Assembly (NCBI GenBank): GCA_002391625.1
Contig: DGFJ01000009.1
Location: forward strand, 1-64,000
Reading direction: 5' to 3'
Origin: Ruminococcaceae bacterium UBA3903
Lineage (GTDB): Bacteria; Bacillota; Clostridia; Oscillospirales; Acutalibacteraceae
DNA: 64,000 bases
Positions 16,587 to 25,501 of the stretch are shown here, in pieces. A program made the translations under genes and the position numbers. A model generated the notes under the pieces. The model was not told where the DNA came from, ran no database searches, and saw only the letters and a list, made by a program, of their open reading frames with translations. Within the stretch, counting starts at the first letter, position 1, and each line of letters opens with the position of its first letter.

Positions 16587-17518
16587 TGGCAAATAGTAAA
16601 AAGGTATTGCCCAAGGCGGATGAGAATCTTTGTGGCACAATAGAGCCTATAAATGTACAGACCTTTTCACAAAAAATGGCACAGTACAAAAAAAGACCCA
16701 TGTCCTTAGTCATCAGAATAATAGTAATTTTGGCAGCAGTATTATCCGTTGGTGTGCTACTGTTTTTGATTGCATATATACTGGTTATGGGCATACCAAA
16801 TCTGACGTTAGATTTGTTCTCATGGAAATACACCTCTGACAATGTGTCCCTGATGCCTGCGTTGGTTAACACCATTTTAATGACGCTGTTATCCCTTGTT
16901 ATTGCAGCACCTCTTGGTATCTTCGCTGCAATTTATTTGGTAGAATACGCAAAGCGTGGTAATAAGTTTGTGGGAGTTATCAGGGTAACAGCAGAAACGC
17001 TGTCAGGTATACCGTCAATTGTGTATGGCTTGTTTGGTATGTTGTTCTTTGTAACCACACTAAAATGGGGATATTCCATAATAGCGGGTGCGTTTACCTT
17101 GGCTATCATGATACTGCCATTGATTATGCGTACAACGGAGGAAGCGTTAAAAACCGTACCAGATTCATTCCGTGAGGGTAGCTTTGGACTAGGTGCGGGC
17201 AGGCTGCGTACAGTGTTCAAGGTTATATTACCATCGGCTATACCAGGAATTTTAGCTGGTGTTATTTTGGCCATTGGCAGAATAGTGGGTGAATCAGCAG
17301 CACTATTATATACAGCGGGTACTGTTGCACAATACCCAGAAAGCTTGACAACATCTACACGCACGCTGTCAGTGCATATGTATGTTCTGACCAATGAGGG
17401 GTTACACACTAATCAGGCATACGCTACGGCGGTTGTATTGTTAGTGTTAGTGGTTTTAATAAATGCGTTGTCCTCCTTTGTGGCTAAAAAGTTTACAAAG
17501 GGTAAAACAGGCGAGTGA
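16586..17518 (+). CDS. pstA: Phosphate ABC transporter permease PstA
   Basis: PstA (310 residues) pairs with PstC in the membrane. It has a cytoplasmic N-terminal tail of about 45 residues, then six hydrophobic segments. It carries IPSIVYGLFGM, the coupling loop with REGSFGLGAGRLRTVFKVILPSA, and AIGRIVGESAALL. Its ATG overlaps the pstC stop (TAATG), which indicates translational coupling. pstB starts 15 bases later. Confidence 0.95.
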   Translation: MANSKKVLPKADENLCGTIEPINVQTFSQKMAQYKKRPMSLVIRIIVILAAVLSVGVLLFLIAYILVMGIPNLTLDLFSWKYTSDNVSLMPALVNTILMTLLSLVIAAPLGIFAAIYLVEYAKRGNKFVGVIRVTAETLSGIPSIVYGLFGMLFFVTTLKWGYSIIAGAFTLAIMILPLIMRTTEEALKTVPDSFREGSFGLGAGRLRTVFKVILPSAIPGILAGVILAIGRIVGESAALLYTAGTVAQYPESLTTSTRTLSVHMYVLTNEGLHTNQAYATAVVLLVLVVLINALSSFVAKKFTKGKTGE

Positions 17519-17533
17519 TAAGGAGAGAATTTA

Positions 17534-18283
17534 ATGGATAAGTTTACAATAAAAGATGTGGACTTGTATTATGGTGAGTTTAAAGCATTAAAGGGGATAA
17601 ATTTGAATTTGCCCGCAGGGGAGATAACCGCCTTTATTGGTCCGTCTGGCTGTGGTAAAAGCACACTTTTAAAATCACTAAATAGAATGAACGATTTGGT
17701 AGAGGGCTGTAAAATTACAGGTGAAATAAAGCTGGATGGTAAAGACATATACGGTAATATGGATGTAAACGAGCTAAGAAAGAATGTGGGAATGGTTTTT
17801 CAAAAGCCAAATCCATTTCCTATGAGTATATACGACAATATAGCCTTTGGCCCTCGCACACACGGTGTACGCAACAAGAAAAAGCTGGATGAGATAGTAG
17901 AAAAATCGTTGCGTGATGGTGCTATATGGGAGGAGGTAAAGGATAGGCTGAAAAAAAGTGCATTGGGCTTGTCTGGTGGTCAGCAGCAGCGTCTGTGTAT
18001 TGCCAGAGCCTTAGCAGTAGAGCCACAGGTGCTGCTTATGGATGAGCCAACCAGTGCCTTAGACCCTATTTCAACATCTAAAATAGAGGATTTGGCTATG
18101 GAGCTAAAAAAGAAATATACTATCGTAATGGTTACCCATAATATGCAGCAGGCAGCCAGAATATCCGATAAAACAGCTTTCTTTTTGTTAGGCGAGGTTA
18201 TGGAGTTTAATAAAACATCAGAAATATTTGATAATCCACAAAATAAAAAAACAGAGGAGTATATTTCAGGGAGGTTCGGATAA
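17534..18283 (+). CDS. pstB: Phosphate ABC transporter ATP-binding protein PstB
   Basis: PstB (249 residues) hydrolyses ATP to drive phosphate import. Walker [10 protein letters not shown] is near residue 37, the Q-loop [11 protein letters not shown] near 90 (PNPFPMS is typical of PstB), the ABC signature LSGGQQQR near 152 and Walker [13 protein letters not shown] near 170. Its stop overlaps the phoU start (TAATG). Confidence 0.97.
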   Translation: MDKFTIKDVDLYYGEFKALKGINLNLPAGEITAFIGPSGCGKSTLLKSLNRMNDLVEGCKITGEIKLDGKDIYGNMDVNELRKNVGMVFQKPNPFPMSIYDNIAFGPRTHGVRNKKKLDEIVEKSLRDGAIWEEVKDRLKKSALGLSGGQQQRLCIARALAVEPQVLLMDEPTSALDPISTSKIEDLAMELKKKYTIVMVTHNMQQAARISDKTAFFLLGEVMEFNKTSEIFDNPQNKKTEEYISGRFG

Positions 18284-18993
18284 TGAGAAACTACTACCAA
18301 TCACAAATTAACAAGCTGGACACTTCACTTATTGAAATGGGCAGTCTGCTGGAAAGTGCCATAGAAAACGCAATGATTGCTTTGAAAAACGGTGACAGGC
18401 AGGCGGTACGAGATGCAAAGGCGATAGAACGGGAAATTGACCAAAAAGAAAAAGAATTGGAAACAATGTGTCTAAAGCTTATTCTTCATCAACAGCCAGT
18501 TGCCAGAGATTTTCACCTAATATCTGCGGCATTAAAATTGATTACTGATATGGAGCGTATTGGTGACCAAGCTGATGATATAGCGGTGTTATCCAGCCGT
18601 CTGACAACAGGCAGAGATAGCAACGTTATGGATTTGATTATAAAAATGGGTAAGGAAACTTCTAAAATGGTAACAGGCAGTATAGATTCGTACGTTAAAA
18701 GAGATATGAACCTAGCTGTACAGGTTACTAATGCTGATGACGTAGTTGACAGCCTGTTTATCCGAGCAAAAGAGGAAATTGTACAGCTAATTAAATCAGA
18801 TGGAGAGATAGCAGAGGATGCACCTGACCTGTTAATGATTGCCAAATATTTTGAAGGTATTGGAGATCATGCGGTGAAAATAGCAGAATGGGTAGTTTTT
18901 GCCTTTACCGGCAATCATAATATGGAAGAAAGCGACAGCCAAAGCGGTAATCCAAATAATATTAATAATGAAGCGTTAGAAGATATGATGTAA
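18283..18993 (+). CDS. phoU: Phosphate transport regulator PhoU
   Basis: PhoU (236 residues, all-helical) links the Pst transporter to the PhoR kinase and keeps the regulon off when phosphate is plentiful. Two PhoU helical repeats are seen, with LILHQQPVARDFHLISAALK and MERIGDQADDIA in the first and IAKYFEGIGDHAVKIAEW in the second. The last 25 residues are Asn/Ser/Glu-rich and probably disordered. It overlaps pstB by one base. Confidence 0.95.
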   Translation: MRNYYQSQINKLDTSLIEMGSLLESAIENAMIALKNGDRQAVRDAKAIEREIDQKEKELETMCLKLILHQQPVARDFHLISAALKLITDMERIGDQADDIAVLSSRLTTGRDSNVMDLIIKMGKETSKMVTGSIDSYVKRDMNLAVQVTNADDVVDSLFIRAKEEIVQLIKSDGEIAEDAPDLLMIAKYFEGIGDHAVKIAEWVVFAFTGNHNMEESDSQSGNPNNINNEALEDMM

Positions 18994-19039
18994 GTTTTTA
19001 CTTATTTTTTACAGGGTGAATAGCCAGAGGAAGTATTGC

Positions 19040-19050
19040 TGTGCTATAAT
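19040..19050 (+). promoter_or_regulatory. Extended -10 promoter of the phoB-phoR pair
   Basis: TGTGC-TATAAT (19040-19050) is a TRTGn-extended -10 box, 39 bases before the chosen start. No consensus -35 is present. It suggests a separate transcript for the two-component pair besides read-through from phoU. Confidence 0.6.
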
Positions 19051-19089
19051 GTTGATAATATAATTTTTATAGCTAAAGGAATGAGGTTT

Positions 19090-19767
19090 ATGAACTCTGT
19101 GATTTACATAGTAGAAGACGACAGCGACATTAGAGAGATGGAAAGCTATGCCCTAAAAAATAGTGGCTATGAGGTTTCGGCTTTTCCAGACAGTACAGAC
19201 TTTTATGCAGCCTGTGAAAAAAATGTACCAAAGCTAATTATGCTGGATATTATGCTGCCCAAGGAGGACGGCTTGACAATTCTTAAAAAGCTGCGGGCTA
19301 ACGAACGCACCCAAAACGTACCTGTTATTATGGTTACAGCCAAAACCTCAGAGCTGGATAAGGTTAAGGGCTTGGACATGGGTGCGGACGATTATATAAC
19401 AAAGCCATTTGGTGTTATGGAGCTGGTTTCCCGTGTAAAGGCATTATTGCGTCGTTGTGAAAGGCGTGAAAGTCCCGTTGTTTTGATGTATGAAAGCATA
19501 AAGGTAGATGATTTTAAACATAAGGTAACGGTGGACGGTGAGCCGTGTATGTTAACCTATAAAGAATATGAGCTGTTAAAATATTTACTTGCCAACAAGG
19601 AAATAGCACTTACAAGAGAAAAGCTATTAGAAAAAGTGTGGGGCTATGATTTTGAGGGTGAGAGCCGTACTGTTGATATGCACATAAAAACTCTAAGACA
19701 AAAGCTGGGCAGTGCAGGTGAGTTAATAAAAACAGTGCGCCACGTTGGATATAAGGTGGGAGAATAG
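19090..19767 (+). CDS. phoB: PhoB/PhoP-type response regulator
   Basis: A 225-residue OmpR/PhoB-class regulator. The receiver domain begins VIYIVEDDSD with the acidic pair, has the phospho-acceptor Asp in LIMLDIMLP (near residue 52), the Thr/Ser in VTAK and Lys in ITKPF. The C-terminal winged helix carries LTYKEYELLKYL and RTVDMHIKTLRQKLG. ATG at 19090 has AAAGGA 9 bases upstream and gives the family N-terminus. Lying between phoU and the histidine kinase, it is the likely binder of the 11-bp repeats before pstS and the Na+/Pi transporter. Confidence 0.9.
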   Translation: MNSVIYIVEDDSDIREMESYALKNSGYEVSAFPDSTDFYAACEKNVPKLIMLDIMLPKEDGLTILKKLRANERTQNVPVIMVTAKTSELDKVKGLDMGADDYITKPFGVMELVSRVKALLRRCERRESPVVLMYESIKVDDFKHKVTVDGEPCMLTYKEYELLKYLLANKEIALTREKLLEKVWGYDFEGESRTVDMHIKTLRQKLGSAGELIKTVRHVGYKVGE

Positions 19768-19768
19768 C

Positions 19769-21439
19769 GTGAGGCTACAAGGTCAACTAACAAAAAAGCT
19801 GTGCTTAATAGGCGTTATATCGGTGCTGCTAACCTCCATATCCTGTGGTGTTGCATTTTGGTTCGTGTTCTCCGATGAAGCAAAAAACGACTTGGAAAAT
19901 TACGGCTCGGTAGCGTCACAATGTGTAGATAATACAGGAACATATGATGAGCTGGGTAAATTGGTCTGTGATGGTTACAGGCTAACCGTGATTAGTGTCA
20001 CAGGTGATGTTGCCTATGAAAGCGATAATAGCATAGCTGTGGATAATATGGAGAATCATTTAGAGCGTCCAGAGGTTCAACAGGCTATTTTGAAGGGTAG
20101 TGGTGAATCCTCAAGAGATTCAAAAACCACTAATACACGAGTATTTTATTATGCACAAAAATTACAAAATGGTGATATTTTACGGGTGTCAAAGCAGGTA
20201 AACAGTGTGTTTAGCGTGTTTAATGTGATTATACCAATAATAGTTGCTATTGCTATTTATGTGTTGCTGGTTTGCGTGTTTCTGGCGTCGGAGTTTACAA
20301 AAAGCTTGGTTAAGCCGATTAAAGAGATGGCTAAGGACGTGGATAATGTTGGCTATGAAGAGCTGATTCCGCTGGCAGAAACCATTGAAATGCAAAAAAA
20401 TGAGATTAGCCAGCAGGTTGATAAAATACAGGAGGAGAAGGACAAAATTAACGCTATTATCGCCAATATGGAGGAAGGCTTAATTTTGCTGGACACACAA
20501 AAAAATATACTTATGGACAATGACAGTGCACAGGTGCTTTTGGAGCTAAAGGGAAAATCTGTTATTGGAAAAAATATTGAAATGCTTTGTGCCAACAGCG
20601 AGCTTCTGGATTGTATTAATAGTGCCTCTAAGGGGAAAAGTAAGGATGCTGAAACCAAGGTAGGCAGTGAAGCATTACAGGTTTTGGTTAATCCTGTTTA
20701 TTCTGCCAAGGAGCAGACGGGTATTATATGCTTAATTATGAACATAACTGATAGAAACAGAACCGAAAAGCTTCGTCGAGAGTTTACAGCTAACGTTTCC
20801 CATGAGCTAAAAACACCCCTTACCTCTATATCCGGTTATGCAGAAATGATAGAAAATGATATGGTAAAGGACGATGACATTAGGCATTTTGCAGGCAGAA
20901 TACATCGTGAGGCAGGTCGGCTGGTGTCACTTATTAGTGATATTATAAAGCTATCAAAGCTAGATGACGAACAAGCGATTGGTGAAAAACAGTCGGTTAA
21001 TCTGTTAGACATTGTTAATGAAAGCGTTGAAACCTTGGAGCTGTCAGCCGAAAAAAACAATATTCAGCTTATATCTAATGGAGAAAGCTGTTATGTTCGT
21101 GGTGATAATACTGGATTATATGAATTGGTTTACAATTTGTGTGATAATGCAATAAGATATAACAAGCCAAACGGAAAAGTCTTTATTGAACTCCACAAAA
21201 ACGGCAATAAAGCAGAGCTGTCAGTACGGGATACAGGTATTGGTATTGATAAAAAGCATTTATCCCGAGTGTTTGAACGTTTTTATCGAGTGGATAAAAG
21301 CCGTTCTAAGGAAACAGGCGGTACAGGCTTGGGGCTGGCAATAGTAAAACATATTGCAGAACAGCACAATGCTCAGATTTCTATTGACAGTGAGGAGGGC
21401 AAAGGCACAAACATAACTGTTATATTCAACTTGACCTAA
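19769..21439 (+). CDS. phoR: PhoR-type sensor histidine kinase
   Basis: A 556-residue membrane kinase. TM1 lies near residues 10-30 and TM2 near 145-170, enclosing an extracellular domain. A HAMP segment (TKSLVKPIKEMAKDV) and a PAS-like domain (about 225-330) follow. The H-box FTANVSHELKTPLTSISGYAE carries the phospho-His. The N-box NLCDNAIRYNK and the G-boxes DTGIGID and GTGLGLAIVKH complete the ATPase domain. I chose GTG at 19769 because GGGAG precedes it by 7 bases, one base after the regulator stop. It probably phosphorylates the adjacent PhoB-like regulator under phosphate limitation. Confidence 0.92.
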   Translation: MRLQGQLTKKLCLIGVISVLLTSISCGVAFWFVFSDEAKNDLENYGSVASQCVDNTGTYDELGKLVCDGYRLTVISVTGDVAYESDNSIAVDNMENHLERPEVQQAILKGSGESSRDSKTTNTRVFYYAQKLQNGDILRVSKQVNSVFSVFNVIIPIIVAIAIYVLLVCVFLASEFTKSLVKPIKEMAKDVDNVGYEELIPLAETIEMQKNEISQQVDKIQEEKDKINAIIANMEEGLILLDTQKNILMDNDSAQVLLELKGKSVIGKNIEMLCANSELLDCINSASKGKSKDAETKVGSEALQVLVNPVYSAKEQTGIICLIMNITDRNRTEKLRREFTANVSHELKTPLTSISGYAEMIENDMVKDDDIRHFAGRIHREAGRLVSLISDIIKLSKLDDEQAIGEKQSVNLLDIVNESVETLELSAEKNNIQLISNGESCYVRGDNTGLYELVYNLCDNAIRYNKPNGKVFIELHKNGNKAELSVRDTGIGIDKKHLSRVFERFYRVDKSRSKETGGTGLGLAIVKHIAEQHNAQISIDSEEGKGTNITVIFNLT

Positions 21440-21487
21440 AATTCGACAATTATTTATCATATGTTACAAAAATATCCAGATTTCTAT

Positions 21488-21541
21488 TTTACATAGATTT
21501 TACAAAACACCTACTTAGATTTTACTATTGCTCTGTATTAT
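21488..21541 (+). promoter_or_regulatory. Pho box and promoter of the Na+/Pi cotransporter
   Basis: TTTAC at 21488, 21499 and 21521, with a degenerate CCTAC at 21510, gives four repeats at exact 11-base spacing. TATTAT (21536-21541) starts 15 bases after the last repeat begins, the same distance as before pstS. Confidence 0.78.
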
Positions 21542-21685
21542 GAGAATATCGGCGAATGTGGCTATTAGGGCATTCGGTTTTGCAGATAATAATTATAATA
21601 TGGCTGAGCAGTATTTTGGCGTAACTAGCGTCCCATGTAAAATTTAGTAGATGTTTTGTGCTGTCTTGCGAAAGGAATTAAAAAA

Positions 21686-23449
21686 ATGGATATTTTTTCT
21701 GTTTTAGGCCTAATCGGTGGTCTGGCGTTGTTCTTATTTGGTATGAACACAATGGGCGATGGATTAGAAAAACTCAGCGGTGGTCGCTTGGAAAGTATGC
21801 TGGAGAAAATGACCTCTAACACTATTAAAGGCTTCGCCTTAGGTGTGGGTGTTACAGCTATAATCCAGTCCTCGTCCGCCACCACGGTAATGGTTGTGGG
21901 CTTTGTTAACTCTGGTATAATGCGGTTGTCACAGGCAATAGGTATTATTATGGGTGCTAACGTAGGTACGACAGTAACTGCATGGCTTTTAAGCTTAACC
22001 GGCGTTGAGGGTGACAGCATTGTAATGAAGATGATGCAGCCCATTAATTTCTCCCCCATTTTGGCGATGATAGGTATTGCGTTAATAATGTTTGCCAAAA
22101 ACGGCAAAAAGAAGGACGCAGGAAACATTTTGGTAGGCTTTGCAATTTTAATGTTTGGTATGAACATGATGAGTACAGCGGTAAAGCCATTGGCAGAGGT
22201 ACCTGAATTTACCAGCATTTTAACCATGTTCTCAAATCCTATATTTGGTATTTTGGCAGGAGCCTTGTTAACAGCTGTTATTCAAAGCTCATCTGCATCG
22301 GTTGGTATTTTGCAGGCGTTGTCTGTAACAGGGGCAATATCCTTTTCAACGGCTATCCCAATAGTTATGGGACAAAATATTGGTACCTGTGTTACGGCAA
22401 TGATTTCATGTATTGGTGCAAAGAAAAACGCAAAGCGTGCCGCCTTTGTCCACTTGTATTTTAATATAATAGGTACAGTGGTTATTTTGGCATTGTTCTA
22501 TGGTATAAATGCTTTCGTGGACTTTAAGTTCCTAAATGATATTGTAAATCCAGCAGATATAGCTATTATTCATACGGTGTTTAACATTTCTGCAACAGCA
22601 TTGCTGTTACCGTTCTCAAAGCTGTTGGAAAAGCTGGCTTGCCTAACAGTGCGTGATAAAGGAACAGAGGATGATACACCATTCATTGATGAGCGTTTCC
22701 TAAATACTCCAGCTGTTGCAACAGCACAGTGCAAAAGTATGACAGTTAAAATGGCAGAGCTTTCAAAAAAGACTATTTTACAAGCATTTTCAATGATAGG
22801 GAATTATAACGAAAAAACCGCAGAAAAAATTATGGAAAACGAAGACAAGCTTGACCGCTATGAGGATGTTTTAGGCACATATCTTGTTAAGCTGTGCAGT
22901 AAAAGCCTAACACCAAAGGACAGTGCAGAGGTTTCAAAAATGCTGCACGACATTGGTGATTTTGAACGCATAGGTGACCATGCTGTAAATGTTTTAGATG
23001 TCGCCAAGGAGATGAACGAGAAAAAGGTTAGGTTCTCACCAAAAGCAATAGAGGAGCTGGTCGTGTTAAACGATGCCTTGACAGAGATACTTACTAATTC
23101 AGTAGAAGCCTTTGAACAGGATAATTATGTTTTAGCAGAGCATATAGAGCCTTTGGAGCAGGTTATTGACAACCTAACGGATGAGCTTAAGCTACGCCAC
23201 ATTAAACGCTTGCAGGATGGCGAATGTACAATAGAGCTAGGCTTCATGTACTCTGATTTGCTTACTAACTACGAACGTGTATCAGACCATTGCTCAAATA
23301 TAGCGGTTTGCATGATAGAGCTAAGCAGAGAGAGCTTTGGTACTCACGAATATCTCCACGAAATAAAGGATATGGGACAACGTGATTTTGTTGAATCCTA
23401 TAAAGAATATAAAGTTAAATATGTTCTTCCAGAAACGGTTAACGCATAA
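21686..23449 (+). CDS. nptA: Na+/phosphate cotransporter with C-terminal PhoU domain
   Basis: A 587-residue NptA/NptII-family transporter. The membrane part holds the two inverted QSSSA repeats (AIIQSSSATTVM near residue 70 and AVIQSSSASVGI near 205) typical of the Na+/Pi-II fold. Residues from about 350 form a PhoU-like helical domain (DFERIGDHAVNV, YERVSDHCSNIAVC). ATG at 21686 has AAAGGA 9 bases upstream. With its own Pho box it should be induced together with pst, giving the cell an ATP-driven and a Na+-driven phosphate uptake route. Confidence 0.94.
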   Translation: MDIFSVLGLIGGLALFLFGMNTMGDGLEKLSGGRLESMLEKMTSNTIKGFALGVGVTAIIQSSSATTVMVVGFVNSGIMRLSQAIGIIMGANVGTTVTAWLLSLTGVEGDSIVMKMMQPINFSPILAMIGIALIMFAKNGKKKDAGNILVGFAILMFGMNMMSTAVKPLAEVPEFTSILTMFSNPIFGILAGALLTAVIQSSSASVGILQALSVTGAISFSTAIPIVMGQNIGTCVTAMISCIGAKKNAKRAAFVHLYFNIIGTVVILALFYGINAFVDFKFLNDIVNPADIAIIHTVFNISATALLLPFSKLLEKLACLTVRDKGTEDDTPFIDERFLNTPAVATAQCKSMTVKMAELSKKTILQAFSMIGNYNEKTAEKIMENEDKLDRYEDVLGTYLVKLCSKSLTPKDSAEVSKMLHDIGDFERIGDHAVNVLDVAKEMNEKKVRFSPKAIEELVVLNDALTEILTNSVEAFEQDNYVLAEHIEPLEQVIDNLTDELKLRHIKRLQDGECTIELGFMYSDLLTNYERVSDHCSNIAVCMIELSRESFGTHEYLHEIKDMGQRDFVESYKEYKVKYVLPETVNA

Positions 23450-23458
23450 CAAAAGCTA

Positions 23459-23492
23459 CAGCTGCACCTTGCAATTTTGCAAGGTGCAGCTG
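23459..23492 (+). terminator. Strong hairpin directly after the Na+/Pi cotransporter gene
   Basis: Arms of 15-16 bp (23459-23474 and 23477-23492) form a very stable GC-containing hairpin 10 bases after the stop codon. Only CATATATAG follows, so it lacks a U-tract. It may be a processing or stability element rather than a full terminator. Confidence 0.6.
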
Positions 23493-23707
23493 CATATATA
23501 GAGCTTTATCGGTAGCTGTTGCAATATAGCGAAAGGCTAGAGGTGCTTGCACCACAGAATATACATAAAAAGTGATGAGTAATATGGCAATGTCTTCTCC
23601 AAAGGTTACAAAATTTGTATTAGCCAACTCGTAAGATAAAGTTGATGCCGTTTCAGAGCATCAAAGGGGATATTTTGGACTGCATTCACAGCATTATTGC
23701 ATAAAGA

Positions 23708-23740
23708 AAAACGGTTTAAACATTATGTTTAAACCGTTTT
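23708..23740. terminator. Bidirectional terminator next to tRNA-Trp
   Basis: AAAACGGTTTAAACA (23708-23722) pairs with TGTTTAAACCGTTTT (23726-23740). It lies 4 bases beyond the CCA end of tRNA-Trp on the minus strand and also ends plus-strand transcripts, being rich in T on both sides. Confidence 0.85.
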
Positions 23741-23744
23741 GTTT

Positions 23745-23820
23745 TGGCAGGGGCACTAGGACTTGAACCCAGGGCACGTGGTTTTGGAGACCACTGCTCT
23801 ACCAACTGAGCTATACCCCT
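23745..23820 (-). tRNA. tRNA-Trp (anticodon CCA)
   Basis: On the minus strand the 76-nt cloverleaf is complete: acceptor AGGGGTA/TGCCCCT, D arm GCTC/GAGC, anticodon stem GTGGT/ACCAC with loop CTCCAAA, and T arm CTGGG/CCTAG with TTCAAGT loop. The discriminator is G and the CCA end is encoded. Anticodon CCA with G73 is characteristic of tRNA-Trp. Confidence 0.97.
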
Positions 23821-23857
23821 ATGTTTTATTTTCGCATATTCAAAAGCGACCTTAGAT

Positions 23858-23886
23858 ATATTATCATTATATTATGATAAAGTCAA
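23858..23886 (-). promoter_or_regulatory. Promoter of tRNA-Trp
   Basis: On the minus strand TTGACT (23881-23886), a 17-base spacer and TAATAT (23858-23863) precede the tRNA by 37 bases. Confidence 0.75.
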
Positions 23887-23965
23887 GAAAAATAATTAAA
23901 AAACATTTAATTGTTAATTAATAGCGACTATATCAAGAAAAACATCTATAGTACAAGCAAATAAA

Positions 23966-24002
23966 AGGACGGTTAAATATACTATTTGTGTTTAACCGTC
24001 CT
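23966..24002 (-). terminator. Terminator of murE
   Basis: AGGACGGTTAAA (23966-23977) pairs with TTTAACCGTCCT (23991-24002); on the minus strand TTTTATTTG follows, 35 bases after the murE stop. Confidence 0.8.
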
Positions 24003-24037
24003 AAAAATTGTTAAGCTATAAACACCTAATCAATTTG

Positions 24038-25501
24038 TTACATTTTTTTGCCTGCCAAAATATCTGCAATAACCTCTCGTTCGTCTAAATGCCGTTTTAC
24101 ACCCTTTATTTCCTGATAATCCTCGTGGCCTTTTCCTGCCAAAACAATTATGTCACCAGGCTGACCATTATGAATTACATACTCTATAGCTTTTTTTCTA
24201 TCCTCAATCTCCAGAAAGTCACCTTCGGTTTTTAGTATGCCAAAGATAATATCATCAATGATGGCTTGTGGTTCTTCATCCCTGGGGTTATCAGACGTTA
24301 TTACCGTCAAATCTGCCAGCCTGCCGGAAACCTCCCCCATTTCATATCGACGCAGCTTTGAACGGTTGCCCCCGCAGCCAAACATACAAACTAAACGTTT
24401 TGGGTTGTAATCTCGTAAAGTGCTTAGCAGGCTTTCCAATGCCATAGCATTGTGGGCATAGTCAATCATCAGAGTAAAGTCCTCGGATACCTTAATCATT
24501 TCTATTCTGCCCTTTACCTTTGCAACCTTTAACGCTGATTTTATAGTTTCCTCATCAATATTAAAATGTCTGCAAATAGCAATAGCTGTTAATGAGTTGT
24601 AGACGCTAAACCTTCCGGGGATGTCAATTTCTACGTCCATACTTATTTTACCAGCTACAGTGTAGGAGATTCCTAAATAACCGGGCTTGCTAACTAGATG
24701 AGTGTTTTCAGCACGCAAATCGGCGTTATCTGAAAATCCGTAGGTTTCTATATGGCAGGTGTGATTTTTGATTACATCCAGCGTATGCTTGTCATCTATA
24801 TTGACAATTCCTAGCTTACACTGTTTAAATAATAAGCCCTTACAATGCATATAATCTTCAAAATCTTTATGTTCATTAGGTCCGATGTGGTCTGGTTCTA
24901 TGTTGGTAAAAATACCAATCTCAAAGGTAAAGCCGTCAGTTCTGTGCAGCATTAGACCTTGGGAAGATACCTCCATAACGGCACAGTCGCATCCTGATTT
25001 AACCATTTCGCTGAAATATTCCTGCAAAATGTAGGACTCTGGAGTGGTGTTATTAGCTTTAATAATTTTATCACCTATTATGGCTTCTATTGTTCCTATC
25101 AAACCAACCTTGTGACCGGCATTTTCTAAAATTGATTTTACCATGTACGCAGTGGTTGTTTTACCCTTTGTTCCCGTAATTCCAATGACCTTAAGCTGAT
25201 CACCTGGGTTACCAAAATAGTCAGCTGATATGTACGCCATTGCTTTACGGGAATTGTTAACCTTAATCACGGTTACATTTTCGGGAACATCTACATCATC
25301 CTCGACTACTAAAGCCACAGCACCCCTAGTGCAAACCTCCTTGGCAAAATTGTGTCCGTCTACGACGGCTCCTTTTATACATATGAATAAAGAATTTTTA
25401 GTTACCTTTCGTGAATCAAACGAGATATTGCTTATCTCTGTATCTTCCTTGCCCTGAAAGCAGGTATAAGCAATTCTGGATAGTAATGATGAAAGAATCA
25501 T
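24038..25501 (-). CDS. murE: UDP-N-acetylmuramoyl-tripeptide synthetase (meso-DAP adding)
   Basis: MurE (487 residues) adds the third amino acid to the peptidoglycan precursor UDP-MurNAc-L-Ala-D-Glu in the cytoplasm. The ATP loop GTKGKTTT is near residue 108, MEVSSQ near 145 and the carbamylated-Lys region follows. The substrate motif is DNPRDEEP: DNPR is the pattern of meso-diaminopimelate-adding enzymes, whereas lysine enzymes lack the Arg. ATG at 25501 is chosen with GGGAGG 7 bases upstream. It stands alone, away from a dcw cluster. Confidence 0.95.
   Translation of the reverse strand: MILSSLLSRIAYTCFQGKEDTEISNISFDSRKVTKNSLFICIKGAVVDGHNFAKEVCTRGAVALVVEDDVDVPENVTVIKVNNSRKAMAYISADYFGNPGDQLKVIGITGTKGKTTTAYMVKSILENAGHKVGLIGTIEAIIGDKIIKANNTTPESYILQEYFSEMVKSGCDCAVMEVSSQGLMLHRTDGFTFEIGIFTNIEPDHIGPNEHKDFEDYMHCKGLLFKQCKLGIVNIDDKHTLDVIKNHTCHIETYGFSDNADLRAENTHLVSKPGYLGISYTVAGKISMDVEIDIPGRFSVYNSLTAIAICRHFNIDEETIKSALKVAKVKGRIEMIKVSEDFTLMIDYAHNAMALESLLSTLRDYNPKRLVCMFGCGGNRSKLRRYEMGEVSGRLADLTVITSDNPRDEEPQAIIDDIIFGILKTEGDFLEIEDRKKAIEYVIHNGQPGDIIVLAGKGHEDYQEIKGVKRHLDEREVIADILAGKKM

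Larger units (their letters stand above)
23450..23744. other. Intergenic region after the Na+/Pi cotransporter gene
   Basis: Two hairpins (23459-23492 and 23708-23740) flank about 215 bases without a gene. Short inner hairpins are visible (GGTGC/GCACC near 23547 and GATGC/GCATC near 23643). A small RNA ending at the second hairpin is possible but unproven. Confidence 0.45.

Noticed and set aside
21625..22227. Minus-strand open frame (200 codons) over the start of the Na+/Pi cotransporter gene
   Set aside because: It is the antisense shadow of conserved membrane segments and covers the Pho-controlled leader end; no ribosome site is present.
23439..23627. 62-codon minus-strand frame after the Na+/Pi cotransporter gene
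   Set aside because: It runs through the 16-bp hairpin and has no ATG with a ribosome site.
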